From assembly GCF_901875635.1 (NCBI RefSeq), contig NZ_CABFMN010000026.1, forward strand, positions 1 to 5,244: 5,244 nt of DNA. The letters run 5' to 3'. The notes beneath the pieces are model-generated. The model was given only the letters and a program-made list of their open reading frames with translations, did not search any database and was not told where the DNA came from. Origin of the DNA: Xylophilus ampelinus (lineage in GTDB: Bacteria > Pseudomonadota > Gammaproteobacteria > Burkholderiales > Burkholderiaceae_C). The first letter of the stretch is position 1, and each line of letters starts with the position of its first letter. A program made the translations under genes and the position numbers. Below are positions 1 to 5,192 of the stretch, piece after piece.

Positions 1-507
1 GACGAGTTGCAGGCGCTGGCCGATCGCCTCTCGGGCCGCCGCTTCGATGCCTTGTTCGTCAACGCCGGCACGACCAACCCGGACCCGACGCAGACCATCG
101 GCGAGGTGTCGACCCAGGACTTCGTGGACCTCATGGTCACCAACGCGCTCAGTCCCATGCGGGTGGTCGAGCAACTCGGGCACCTGGTGTCGCCCGACGG
201 CCTCATCGGCGTCATGTCCTCGGGCCAGGGCAGCGTCGCCGACAACGAGAGCGGCCAGCGCGAGCTCTACCGCGGCACCAAGGCCGCGCTCAACCAGTTC
301 ATGCGCAGCTTCGCCGCGCGGCAGGCCGGAACGCCGCGTGCGCTCCTGCTCATGGCGCCGGGCTGGGTACGCACCGAGCTGGGCGGGCCGGAGGGGCGGC
401 TGAGCATCGAGGAGAGCGTGCCGAAGGTGGTCGACGTGCTCCTGGCCAAGCGGTCGCGGCCCGGCCTGGAATACCTCGACTACCTGGGACGGACCGTTCG
501 CTGGTGA
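1..507 (+). CDS. Short-chain dehydrogenase/reductase (SDR), 3' part only
   Basis: The frame is open from the first base, so the gene begins left of the window and the N-terminal TGxxxGxG cofactor-binding glycine motif is not visible. What remains is a Rossmann-fold SDR. A VNAG motif (the NNAG-type structural motif) is at about bases 58-69. A serine pair in MSSG at about 214-225 is the likely catalytic Ser position, and YRGTK (the YxxxK catalytic Tyr/Lys) is at 268-282. A PGWVRTELGG segment follows, matching the usual PGxVxT region after the active site. Family knowledge gives an NAD(P)-dependent cytoplasmic oxidoreductase; the substrate cannot be told from this. The gene ends in TGA, 28 bp from the convergent metallo-hydrolase gene, and shows no functional link to it. 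The family call is firm, the exact function unknown. Confidence 0.9.
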   Translation, partial: DELQALADRLSGRRFDALFVNAGTTNPDPTQTIGEVSTQDFVDLMVTNALSPMRVVEQLGHLVSPDGLIGVMSSGQGSVADNESGQRELYRGTKAALNQFMRSFAARQAGTPRALLLMAPGWVRTELGGPEGRLSIEESVPKVVDVLLAKRSRPGLEYLDYLGRTVRW

Positions 508-531
508 GGCCGGCCCGCAGGCAACGGCCTC
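506..531. other. Small hairpin between convergent genes
   Basis: A perfect 7-bp inverted repeat (gaggccg at 506-512, cggcctc at 525-531) with a 12-nt loop fills the gap between the SDR gene and the convergent metallo-hydrolase gene. It could slow transcription from both sides, but neither strand has a T-run after it, so it is not a standard intrinsic terminator. Confidence 0.3.
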
Positions 532-535
532 GCGG

Positions 536-1474
536 TCAAGGCGCGGGACGGCGCTGCGGGCTGGGCGCCGATGCCGTGGACGCAGGCGTCGCAGCCGCGC
601 CGATGGCATCCAGCGGAATGCGCAGGTAGGCCAGCCCGTTGGCCTGCGGCTTCGGCAGCCGCCCGCCGCGGATGTTGACCTGCAGCGACGGCAGGATCAG
701 CGCCGGCGCACCCAGCGTCGCGTCGCGTGCCTGGCGGCGGGCCACGAAGGCCGCCTCGTCCACGCCGTCGTGCACGTGGATGTTGTGCGCGCGCTGTTCG
801 GCGACTGTGGCGCACCAGGCCGGCGCGCGCCCCTCGGGCGGATAGTCGTGGCAGACGTACAGGCGGGTCTCGCCCGGCAGGTCGAGCAGGCGGCGAATGG
901 ACCGGTACAGCGCATGCGCATCGCCGCCCGGGAAGTCGGCCCGCGCCGTGCCCACGTCGGGCATGAACAGCGTGTCGCCCACGAAGACCGCATCGCCAAT
1001 GCGGTAGGCCAGGTCGGCCGGCGTGTGGCCGGGCACCGCCATGGCGCGGATGGCCAGGCCGCCGAGCGTGATCGTCTCGCCGTCTTCCAGCAGCCGGTCG
1101 AAATCCGCCGGCACCGGTGCTGCGTCGCCCCGCAGGTCGAACAGCGCACCGAAGCGCGCCTGCACCTCCTGGATGCGCGCGCCGATGGCGATCTGCCCGC
1201 CGATGCGCGCCTGCAGGTGGCGCGCGGCCGAGAGGTGGTCGGCATGGGCGTGCGTCTCCAGGATCCAGTCGACCGTCAGCCCCTCGGACGCGATGCAGCC
1301 CAGCAGCAGCGCGGCCGAGCGGGCCGAGGTGCGGGCCGCCGCGGCGTCGTAGTCGAGCACGGGGTCGATGAGCACGGCGCGGCGCGTGGCGCGGTCCCAC
1401 ACCACGTACGACACGGTGCCCGTGGCCGGGTCGTGAAAGGCCTGGATGGCGGCTTGCGGCGAGGTGGTGGTCAT
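536..1474 (-). CDS. blh: Persulfide dioxygenase-like MBL-fold hydrolase (Blh/ETHE1 type)
   Basis: A 312-residue metallo-beta-lactamase-fold protein of the ETHE1/glyoxalase II-like group. The metal motif THAHADH is at residues 74-80 (H75, H77, D79, H80), followed by PGHT with H150, VGDTLF with D167, and VCHDY with H209. H75, H150 and D167 fit the 2-His/1-Asp iron site of ETHE1-type persulfide dioxygenases, which oxidise glutathione persulfide to sulfite in the cytoplasm. Divergence from a BigR-type repressor matches the blh genes of BigR operons. No fused or separate rhodanese domain is present. The last ~20 residues are Ala/Pro/Ser-rich and look disordered. The start chosen is the ATG at 1474, with GGAAG six bases upstream; a TTG five codons earlier lacks such a site. 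The reaction is inferred from family and context; a generic MBL hydrolase is the alternative. Confidence 0.88.
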   Translation of the reverse strand: MTTTSPQAAIQAFHDPATGTVSYVVWDRATRRAVLIDPVLDYDAAAARTSARSAALLLGCIASEGLTVDWILETHAHADHLSAARHLQARIGGQIAIGARIQEVQARFGALFDLRGDAAPVPADFDRLLEDGETITLGGLAIRAMAVPGHTPADLAYRIGDAVFVGDTLFMPDVGTARADFPGGDAHALYRSIRRLLDLPGETRLYVCHDYPPEGRAPAWCATVAEQRAHNIHVHDGVDEAAFVARRQARDATLGAPALILPSLQVNIRGGRLPKPQANGLAYLRIPLDAIGAAATPASTASAPSPQRRPAP

Positions 1475-1543
1475 GCGGCTTCCAATCAATCTATTTATTT
1501 ATATACTATCAACGAGTAGATCGAAAGCCAACGCCGCGCCGCC
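1475..1543. promoter_or_regulatory. Divergent promoter region of blh and bigR
   Basis: This 69-bp spacer is the only AT-rich stretch in the left half and separates the divergent hydrolase and repressor genes. On + a -10-like TATACT lies at 1502-1507, with no convincing -35. On - a TATAAA at 1498-1503 could serve the hydrolase gene, with only a weak -35 candidate. The ribosome-binding site for the hydrolase is GGAAG on - (about 1478-1482). No clear ribosome-binding site precedes the repressor ATG at 1544. Confidence 0.6.
1498..1512. promoter_or_regulatory. Probable BigR-type operator, imperfect palindrome
   Basis: The 15-mer TTTATATACTATCAA is an imperfect dyad centred on 1505 (TT-n-ATA-n3-TAT-n-AA). 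An outer pair, atcta (1489-1493) and tagat (1517-1521), is symmetric about the same centre. It overlaps the -10-like hexamers on both strands, where an ArsR-family repressor would block both promoters. BigR is known to bind an AT-rich palindrome in this position; the assignment here is inferred from position and symmetry. Confidence 0.5.
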
Positions 1544-1873
1544 ATGACCTCCCCGACCACCCACGCCATCGACCCCGCCGCGCTGCATCAGGCTGCCGGC
1601 CGCGCCGTCGCGGTGCTCAAGCTGCTGGCCAACGAAGACCGCCTGCTGCTGCTGTGCCAGCTTTCGCAGGGCGAGGCCTGCGTGAGCGAGCTCGAAGGCC
1701 TGCTCGGCATCCGCCAGCCCACCCTGTCGCAGCAACTGGGCGTGCTGCGCAGCGAAGGCGTGGTCAGCACACGGCGTGAGGGCAAGAACATTTATTACCA
1801 GCTCGCCGATCCCTCGCTGATGCAGGTGGTGGCGCTGCTGCATTCGCTGTATTGCCCGGAGGACGAAGCATGA
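1544..1873 (+). CDS. bigR: BigR/SqrR-type ArsR family persulfide-responsive repressor
   Basis: A 109-residue winged helix-turn-helix protein. A helix with LLANEDRLLLLCQL (residues 27-40) leads into the recognition region RQPTLSQQLGVLRSEGVV (57-74) and the wing RREGKNIYYQL (77-87). There is no ArsR metal-binding ELCVCDL motif. C38 and C104 are 66 residues apart, the same spacing as the reactive cysteines of SqrR (C41/C107) and BigR (C42/C108), which form a disulfide or polysulfide bridge on exposure to persulfide. C46 is an additional cysteine. It very likely represses itself, its two downstream partners and the divergent hydrolase gene. The last codon overlaps the next start (ATGA), a sign of one transcript. 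The start is the only good ATG; no strong ribosome-binding site is seen, so leaderless or weak initiation is possible. Confidence 0.9.
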   Translation: MTSPTTHAIDPAALHQAAGRAVAVLKLLANEDRLLLLCQLSQGEACVSELEGLLGIRQPTLSQQLGVLRSEGVVSTRREGKNIYYQLADPSLMQVVALLHSLYCPEDEA

Positions 1874-2307
1874 CCGTCGACTGGCTGCACTTCACGCCCT
1901 GGCGTTCGCTGGCCGGCGGCGCCCTCATTGGCCTGGCGGCGGCGATCCTTGTCGTCGCCAACGGCCGCATCGCCGGCATCAGCGGCATCCTGGGTGGCCT
2001 GCTGCGCCCGGCGCGCAACGACTGGGCCTGGCGCTTCGCCTTTGTCGTCGGCCTGTTGGCCGCACCGACGGTCTACGCGCTCGTCGCGCCGCTGCCGGTG
2101 CCGCGCATCGAGGCCGGCACCGCCGTGCTGGCGATCGCGGGCCTGCTCGTCGGCATCGGCACGCGGCTGGGCAGCGGCTGCACCAGCGGCCACGGCGTGT
2201 GCGGGCTGGCGCGGCTGTCGCCGCGTTCGCTGGCGGCCACGCTGGGCTTCATGGCGGCCGGCTTCGCCACCGTCTTCCTGGTGCGCCATGTGCTGGCCGC
2301 CGCCTGA
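1870..2307 (+). CDS. YeeE/YedE family membrane protein, first half-transporter (PmpA-like)
   Basis: A 145-residue, very hydrophobic protein with about four membrane segments (roughly residues 13-45, 52-75, 84-103 and 116-140). The family signature [12 protein letters not shown] is at 101-112, with C104 and C111. In YeeE/TsuA-type proteins this cysteine-containing loop handles thiosulfate or other sulfane-sulfur compounds in the membrane. The single short module is the PmpA form, which works next to a second short protein rather than as one long YeeE. The start is the ATG at 1870, overlapping the repressor stop as ATGA, with GGAGGA six bases upstream; an in-frame TTG at 1852 is less likely. 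It is co-transcribed with the repressor. The transported species (sulfide, persulfide or thiosulfate) is not settled by sequence. Confidence 0.9.
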   Translation: MTVDWLHFTPWRSLAGGALIGLAAAILVVANGRIAGISGILGGLLRPARNDWAWRFAFVVGLLAAPTVYALVAPLPVPRIEAGTAVLAIAGLLVGIGTRLGSGCTSGHGVCGLARLSPRSLAATLGFMAAGFATVFLVRHVLAAA

Positions 2308-2322
2308 AAGGAGCATCGGTTC

Positions 2323-2778
2323 ATGAACGCATTGACCGCCCTCCTCGCCGGCCTCGTCTTCGGTGCCGGCCTGCTGCTCTCGGGCATGGCCGATCCCGGC
2401 AAGGTGCTCGGTTTTCTCGATTTGGCCGGCACTTGGGATCCATCGCTCGCGTTTGTCATGGCCGGCGCGATCGCCGTCGCTGCGCCGGCTTTTGCGTGGG
2501 TGCGGATGCGCAATTCAGCTTGGCGCGGGATGGCACTGCAACTGCCGACCAGCCGGGCCATCGACCGCCGGCTGATGGCCGGCAGCGTCGTCTTCGGCAT
2601 CGGCTGGGGCCTGTCCGGCTTCTGCCCTGGGCCAGCAGTGGTTGCTGTGGGAATGGGCATCGGACCTGCAGTGGTGTTCGCGGTGGCGATGCTGGTGGGG
2701 ATGGCCGTGTTCGCATGGTGGGACCGGCAGCAGCGGGTGACCGGCGCCCTGAACGACGCTCAGGGCGGCGCCCAATAG
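2323..2778 (+). CDS. YeeE/YedE-related membrane protein, second half (PmpB-like, DUF6691)
   Basis: A 151-residue integral membrane protein that begins with a strongly hydrophobic helix (residues 4-22), followed by [14 protein letters not shown] (20-33). This is the conserved opening of the second short YeeE-like protein in BigR operons. A second conserved block, [14 protein letters not shown] (92-105), carries C101. The C-terminal helix (about 107-133) ends in a charged tail. It sits 15 bp after the first half-transporter with AAAGGAG nine bases before the ATG, so it is the third gene of the operon. It presumably pairs with the preceding protein for sulfur-compound movement across the inner membrane. 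Family and pairing are clear; the substrate is inferred. Confidence 0.88.
   Translation: MNALTALLAGLVFGAGLLLSGMADPGKVLGFLDLAGTWDPSLAFVMAGAIAVAAPAFAWVRMRNSAWRGMALQLPTSRAIDRRLMAGSVVFGIGWGLSGFCPGPAVVAVGMGIGPAVVFAVAMLVGMAVFAWWDRQQRVTGALNDAQGGAQ
2745..2767 (+). other. GC-rich hairpin at the end of the operon
   Basis: A perfect 8-bp inverted repeat (cgccctga at 2745-2752, tcagggcg at 2760-2767) with a 7-nt loop lies in the last codons of the final operon gene. No T-run follows. It could act as a 3' mRNA-end stabiliser or a Rho-assisted termination point. Confidence 0.35.
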
Positions 2779-2810
2779 CCGCGGCAAGCCAGGGCGACCA
2801 GCCGTTCAGG

Positions 2811-3137
2811 CTAGACAGCACGCTCCCAGATTTCTGAACCGGCGGGCCATCGCTGCAGTGGCGAAAAATCGACGCGCCATACATCCAGTTCGAACAGTTG
2901 ACCATCAGAGTCGGCGTTGAGAGTGGCAATGACAAGTGTTCCGTCCCGATCCTTGAACTCCGCTTCGGCAAGTGAGCGTCCGAATCGACGGGAATCTCCT
3001 GCGAGCCCAATGCGTAGACTGCCCATCCGACCATCCTCCATGGGCTCAACCATCAGACCGTGCAAGGGCTCATGCCGCCGAGCCCTGGAAACCAGCCAAC
3101 GCATCAACGGAATCTCGCGTTCGAACAAGCGCCGCAT
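2811..3137 (-). CDS. Small soluble protein resembling DUF6984, possible immunity-type cassette gene
   Basis: A 108-residue protein with no membrane segment and no cysteine. It starts MRRLFEREIPLMRWL and ends with an acidic/aromatic block, GQLFELDVWRVDFSPLQRWP (about residues 79-98). That ending resembles the DUF6984 family, small proteins often found among immunity or accessory genes; this is recognition from memory, not a search. The ATG at 3137 has GGAG six bases upstream, and the frame is open further back without a usable start codon. It is intact, unlike several neighbours, and is the last of the - strand genes, convergent with the sulfur operon and 32 bp from it. The 83-bp spacer before it is GC-rich and does not look like the palindromic spacers further right. 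A specific function is not claimed. Confidence 0.7.
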   Translation of the reverse strand: MRRLFEREIPLMRWLVSRARRHEPLHGLMVEPMEDGRMGSLRIGLAGDSRRFGRSLAEAEFKDRDGTLVIATLNADSDGQLFELDVWRVDFSPLQRWPAGSEIWERAV

Positions 3138-3220
3138 CAGTTGCTCCAGGTTGGCGTCGGACCTCTGCCCGTCGGGGCCGCCGCGCCTGCGGCGAATCGG
3201 CGGTGCGCGATTTGCCTGCT
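3138..3220 (-). other. GC-rich spacer without a visible recombination site
   Basis: Unlike the other spacers between the - strand genes, these 83 bp show no R''/R' boxes and no clean dyad. Apart from the GGAG ribosome-binding site for the downstream gene, I see nothing in it. Confidence 0.4.
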
Positions 3221-3652
3221 TTACTTGGTTCGAAGTGATGGGGTAGGCCGCAAATCATTCGAGCGTAAGGCCAGGGTTAACTTGTTCAGAGGTTGCCTAT
3301 CGAATGACTCACCCCCGTTCGTGAGGAAGTCAAACTTGAAGAACCGCTCCGCATCTGCAGCTACTTGTGCAGGTGTTGTGTGGTCATCCCGATAAATGGC
3401 GTTGTCGAGTAGCTCATACAGCTGAGCATCCGTCAGGTCTTGAAGCTCTGGATCTGCTAGGTCTTGGAGCCGGCCCATCACGCCATCAAAACGAGCAGCG
3501 GTGACATTGAGCATGCAGGCGGGCGCGTTGAGATCCCCGAGTCTCAAACCCCCCACTCAGATGCACATGCGACCGAAGACCCAACCCTTCTCGTTCGCGA
3601 TGGGCTCATGCACGCAATCAATAGCGAACGTGGAACGGTTACCAAATTGCAT
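3221..3652 (-). pseudogene. Imm42-like immunity protein gene with one in-frame TGA
   Basis: Read from the ATG at 3652 the frame runs 144 codons to TAA and contains a single internal TGA (bases 3557-3559, codon 32). The N-terminal 31 residues (MQFGNRSTFAIDC..., KGWVFGRMCI) and the part after the stop (VGGLRLGDLN...) fit together as one protein if the TGA replaces a Trp TGG. The C-terminal half carries LYELLDNAIYRDD (residues 78-90) and KFDFLTNGGESFD (106-118), which match my memory of Imm42-family proteins (KFxFLTNxGExFD). These neutralise polymorphic toxins in the cytoplasm. No cognate toxin gene is present. Without readthrough only 31 residues or a restarted C-terminal part (GTG 3556 or ATG 3514) would be made, without a clear ribosome-binding site. 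A sequencing error is possible. Confidence 0.72.
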
Positions 3653-3655
3653 GCT

Positions 3656-3713
3656 GTCTAAACGTGCGAGCTTAGCGGGCGGCGTAGCCGTCAGCTGCAG
3701 CAAAGGGTTATGC
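3656..3713 (-). repeat. attC-like integron recombination site, degenerate
   Basis: It starts directly after the stop of the upstream cassette gene (on -) and ends five bases before the next ATG. R''-like GCATAAC (3707-3713) and R'-like GTTTAGAC (3656-3663; GTTAGAC with one extra T) flank an imperfect dyad containing GCTGCAGC, a CGGC-TAC-GCCG hairpin tip and GCTAAGC. Total length is about 58 bp. Size, order of boxes and placement all fit an integron attC (consensus R'' RYYYAAC, R' GTTRRRY). It is the most attC-like of the four sites. Confidence 0.6.
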
Positions 3714-3714
3714 C

Positions 3715-4049
3715 TCATGCTGCGAGCACCTCGACCTGGGGCCCGAGCGATTGCAACCGCTCAAGTTCGGAGGCGCTCAGACCATGCTTGCACAGGGCCA
3801 AGGACTGCAAGCCCGGCACCGAGGCGATCTTCTGAAGTGTGGGGGCGTGCAAGTGCGAACAGTCGATCGCGACCTGTTCAACTCCAACCAGCCCGGCAAG
3901 GGGCAGAGCATCAGTGTCAGCGATCGCGACATCCATCAAGGTGACGGCGAAGACTTCGGCATCCCAAAGGAAGCCGCCGCCGAGTTCTTCTACTCGCCCA
4001 AGATTCGCTCGTTCTCACGGGCCGCCGCAGGATCAATGTGGTTGCTCAT
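3715..4049 (-). pseudogene. Small leucine-rich-repeat-like protein gene, frameshifted
   Basis: The ATG at 4049 opens a frame reading MSNHIDPAAARENERILGE and then a stop. The frame one base over continues RVEELGGGFLWDAEVF and on to LGPQVEVLAA with TGA at 3715. Adding one C to the CCC run at 3997-3999 (+ strand) joins them as ...ENERILGRVEELGG..., giving 111 residues. The C-terminal two thirds alternate hydrophobic and polar residues in an LRR-like way (LVGVEQVAIDCSHLHAPTL, VPGLQSLALCKHGLSASEL). Such small LRR-like proteins occur among immunity and accessory genes, but I do not recognise the family. The gene lies between two attC-like spacers and starts with ATC-ATG, as cassette genes often do. 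It is either a pseudogene or a homopolymer sequencing indel. Confidence 0.65.
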
Positions 4050-4051
4050 GA

Positions 4052-4119
4052 TGCACACGTTCGCGGTCAGCGGACCAGCCAGCGTGGCTGGCGCAGGTCC
4101 GCTTGACCAAAGGGTCAAA
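4052..4119 (-). repeat. attC-like site with long hairpin and one unpaired base
   Basis: On - this runs from TTTGACC (R''-like, overlapping the upstream TGA) to GTGTGCA (R'-like, poor), followed by TC and the next ATG. Between them GGTCAAGCGGACC and GGTCCGCTGACC (+ 4096-4108 and 4065-4076) pair with one extra A in the first arm, like the extrahelical base in the L box of attC sites. An inner GCCAGC/GCTGGC stem (4078-4083, 4087-4092) with a 3-nt loop completes the cruciform. The length is about 68 bp. The fold is strong, but the R' box is far from GTTRRRY, so activity is doubtful. Confidence 0.55.
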
Positions 4120-4459
4120 GCGCATCTTCGCCCTCGACGTGAATACCGATTGCTCGTAGGCGGCCAACAACCTCGGCCAAGCCTCCAGGACGTAAACGGA
4201 AATGTGAGAGCAACCGCGTTCGCCATCGCGCCCAGTTCTCTTGGACCGCAGTCACGGCCGTCGCAGACGCACCCGGGTCATCATCAAACCCAAACTCGAA
4301 GCCACAACTGCACATCTCGAAGGAGGACGCACCATCGTCAAAGTACGGCGCTTGCTTCAATTCGACGCTACCGCAGACAGGGCAAGCCCAGACACCAGAC
4401 TCAGCCTGGTACAGGGAAGCACAAGTTCCGTCCCGGAGGACTACGGCATAGGCACGCAT
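4115..4459 (-). CDS. Small zinc-ribbon protein, cassette gene of unknown function
   Basis: A 114-residue protein read from the ATG at 4459. CPVCG at 26-30 and CSCGFEFGFDDD at 50-61 give four cysteines (C26, C29, C50, C52), a probable zinc ribbon. The CPxCG...S-F/Y-E-x-C...FEFGxDD pattern resembles small CPCC-type cysteine-rich proteins that turn up in immunity and accessory loci. The second pair is CxC rather than the common CxxC. A basic/aromatic helix (ENWARWRTRLL) and a C-terminal helix follow. The longer in-frame start at 4537 would translate through the palindrome, so it is rejected. The frame is intact. It starts just after one attC-like spacer and its stop codon lies inside the next. 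Role unknown. Confidence 0.72.
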   Translation of the reverse strand: MRAYAVVLRDGTCASLYQAESGVWACPVCGSVELKQAPYFDDGASSFEMCSCGFEFGFDDDPGASATAVTAVQENWARWRTRLLSHFRLRPGGLAEVVGRLRAIGIHVEGEDAL

Positions 4460-4464
4460 GCGTT

Positions 4465-4532
4465 TTGAAGTTCGAGTTAAGGGGACGTCTTGCGGCCAGC
4501 CGCAAGACGTCCCCTCAACTGAGGGGCTAGCC
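4465..4532 (-). repeat. Long perfect palindrome in an attC-like spacer
   Basis: The core is a perfect 16-bp inverted repeat (4480-4495 with 4500-4515; arms aggggacgtcttgcgg) around a 4-nt loop. One mismatch later it extends by AGTT/AACT to 4475-4520. Read on -, GGCTAGC (R''-like, 4526-4532), a short spacer, GTTGAG (L''-like), the stem and CTTAAC (L'-like) follow in attC order, but no good GTTRRRY box follows before the ATG at 4459. It is either an attC with a lost R' box or an unrelated REP-like palindrome. There is no U-tract, so it is not a standard terminator. Confidence 0.5.
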
Positions 4533-4543
4533 GTCACTCGACC

Positions 4544-4971
4544 TCACACCCACTGGTTTTCATAGATTGTGCGGCGCAACGCTCTTGCAGCAAAGAGCGC
4601 CATGTCTTCAAGTTCGCGCTCTGTGACCCCAGGCTGCTCCAACAGCTTCGAGTCGTTCCAGGGCTCGTCGACGTGCACCCACCGATTGCGGTACTTTCGC
4701 AGTACATGTAGATCGCCTTTCAGGCCAGCATCAATTGACGACTTGTCGATCAATTCCACCAGGCGTTCCTTCCCGGTGGCGGCGTGTTCTGACCGCAAGT
4801 ACGTTTCGATCGCGGACACGGCTGTGAGGATGGAGGCAAGTGTGCACCGTTGGCGAAAGCAGTGTCGGCCTCGCGAACGATAAAGGCGCACCATTCCGAA
4901 AGAATCACTCCGCCGCGGAGAAGCTCGTCATCGAGGGCGATAAGTAGCGCCCAGCGCTCGTCTGCGGTCAT
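4544..4971 (-). pseudogene. HEPN-like protein gene with a single frameshift
   Basis: The ATG at 4971 reads MTADERWALLIALDDELL to FANGAHL and then leaves frame. The frame one base over continues ASILTAVSAIETYLR to the TGA at 4544. One extra C at about 4836-4838 (+ strand; ggcaag to ggccaag) restores 142 continuous residues. The protein is all-helical, and RKYRNRWVHVDEPW contains R95-N-R-W-V-H100, the RX4H motif of HEPN-fold proteins, many of which are RNases in toxin, anti-phage or RNA-processing systems. The sequence shows the fold and possible catalytic pair, not a target. It starts three bases after an R'-like GTTAGCC (GTTAGCC-ATC-ATG), the typical opening of an integron cassette gene. It is a pseudogene unless the base is a sequencing error. 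Confidence 0.68.
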
Positions 4972-4974
4972 GAT

Positions 4975-5005
4975 GGCTAACGTCCGCTTGACCAAAAAGT
5001 TGGGC
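4975..5005 (-). repeat. Miniature attC-like site lacking its central hairpin
   Basis: On - the spacer directly after the TGA at 5007 reads GCCCAAC (4999-5005, a perfect RYYYAAC R'' box), TTTTT, GGTCAAGCGGAC (L''-like), then GTTAGCC (4975-4981, GTTRRRY in 6 of 7), then ATC-ATG. The central hairpin and L' arm are missing, leaving 31 bp instead of about 55-70. The stretch TTTGGTCAAGCGGAC is identical to one in the site at 4052-4119. Confidence 0.55.
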
Positions 5006-5006
5006 G

Positions 5007-5192
5007 TCATTGGTCGAAATACCACTGCAGAAACTGCTCAGCTGTCTCGGGCCCTGCCATCTCAAGCACTGCCTCAGCAATCGCATGCTGTCCTTGGGCG
5101 GCGGCAGTAGCAGACAGGGCACAAGCAACTACACCCCGGTCACGCTTACTGGCGAGAGCCAGGGCCGCTAGGGAAGGTCTGAACAAGTCCAC
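5007..5192 (-). CDS. Unrecognised small protein, 5' end uncertain
   Basis: An Ala-rich helical sequence of 61 residues, ending AEQFLQWYFDQ with TGA two bases before an attC-like R'' box, so the 3' end is well supported as a cassette-gene end. The start is not. The frame closes with a TGA at 5196-5198, leaving a GTG at 5192 without a clear ribosome-binding site. An ATG at 5199, preceded by GAGGG, is in another frame and runs only 17 codons before a stop. That pattern would also arise from a frameshift near the 5' end, as in two neighbouring genes, or the gene may be a remnant whose front lies beyond the window. I do not recognise a family. Confidence 0.45.
   Translation of the reverse strand: MDLFRPSLAALALASKRDRGVVACALSATAAAQGQHAIAEAVLEMAGPETAEQFLQWYFDQ

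Noticed and set aside
480..1400. Long - strand frame overlapping the metallo-hydrolase gene
   Set aside because: Arg/Ala/Pro/Gly-rich out-of-frame translation of high-GC DNA; the overlapping frame has all the catalytic motifs of the MBL family.
770..1519. Long + strand frame antisense to the metallo-hydrolase gene
   Set aside because: No recognisable motifs, Arg/Gly/Val-rich; a typical antisense shadow of a high-GC gene.
2199..2837. + strand frame overlapping both half-transporter genes
   Set aside because: It is out of frame with two well-supported membrane proteins and is rich in Arg and Gly with no domain.
3990..4020. Programmed ribosomal frameshift in the LRR-like gene
   Set aside because: No standard slippery heptamer or downstream stimulator was seen, and a simple one-base loss in a C run explains it.
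3751..4530. 259-codon + strand frame across the cassette region
   Set aside because: It runs antisense through two genes, two palindromes and two gene junctions, with low-complexity His/Arg/Gln content; the - strand genes explain the sequence better.
4465..4532. Intrinsic transcription terminator
   Set aside because: Very strong stem, but no T-run on either side on either strand.
4115..4537. Upstream start at 4537 for the zinc-ribbon gene
   Set aside because: The extra 26 codons translate through the palindrome; the ATG at 4459 leaves the spacer intact and fits the other junctions.
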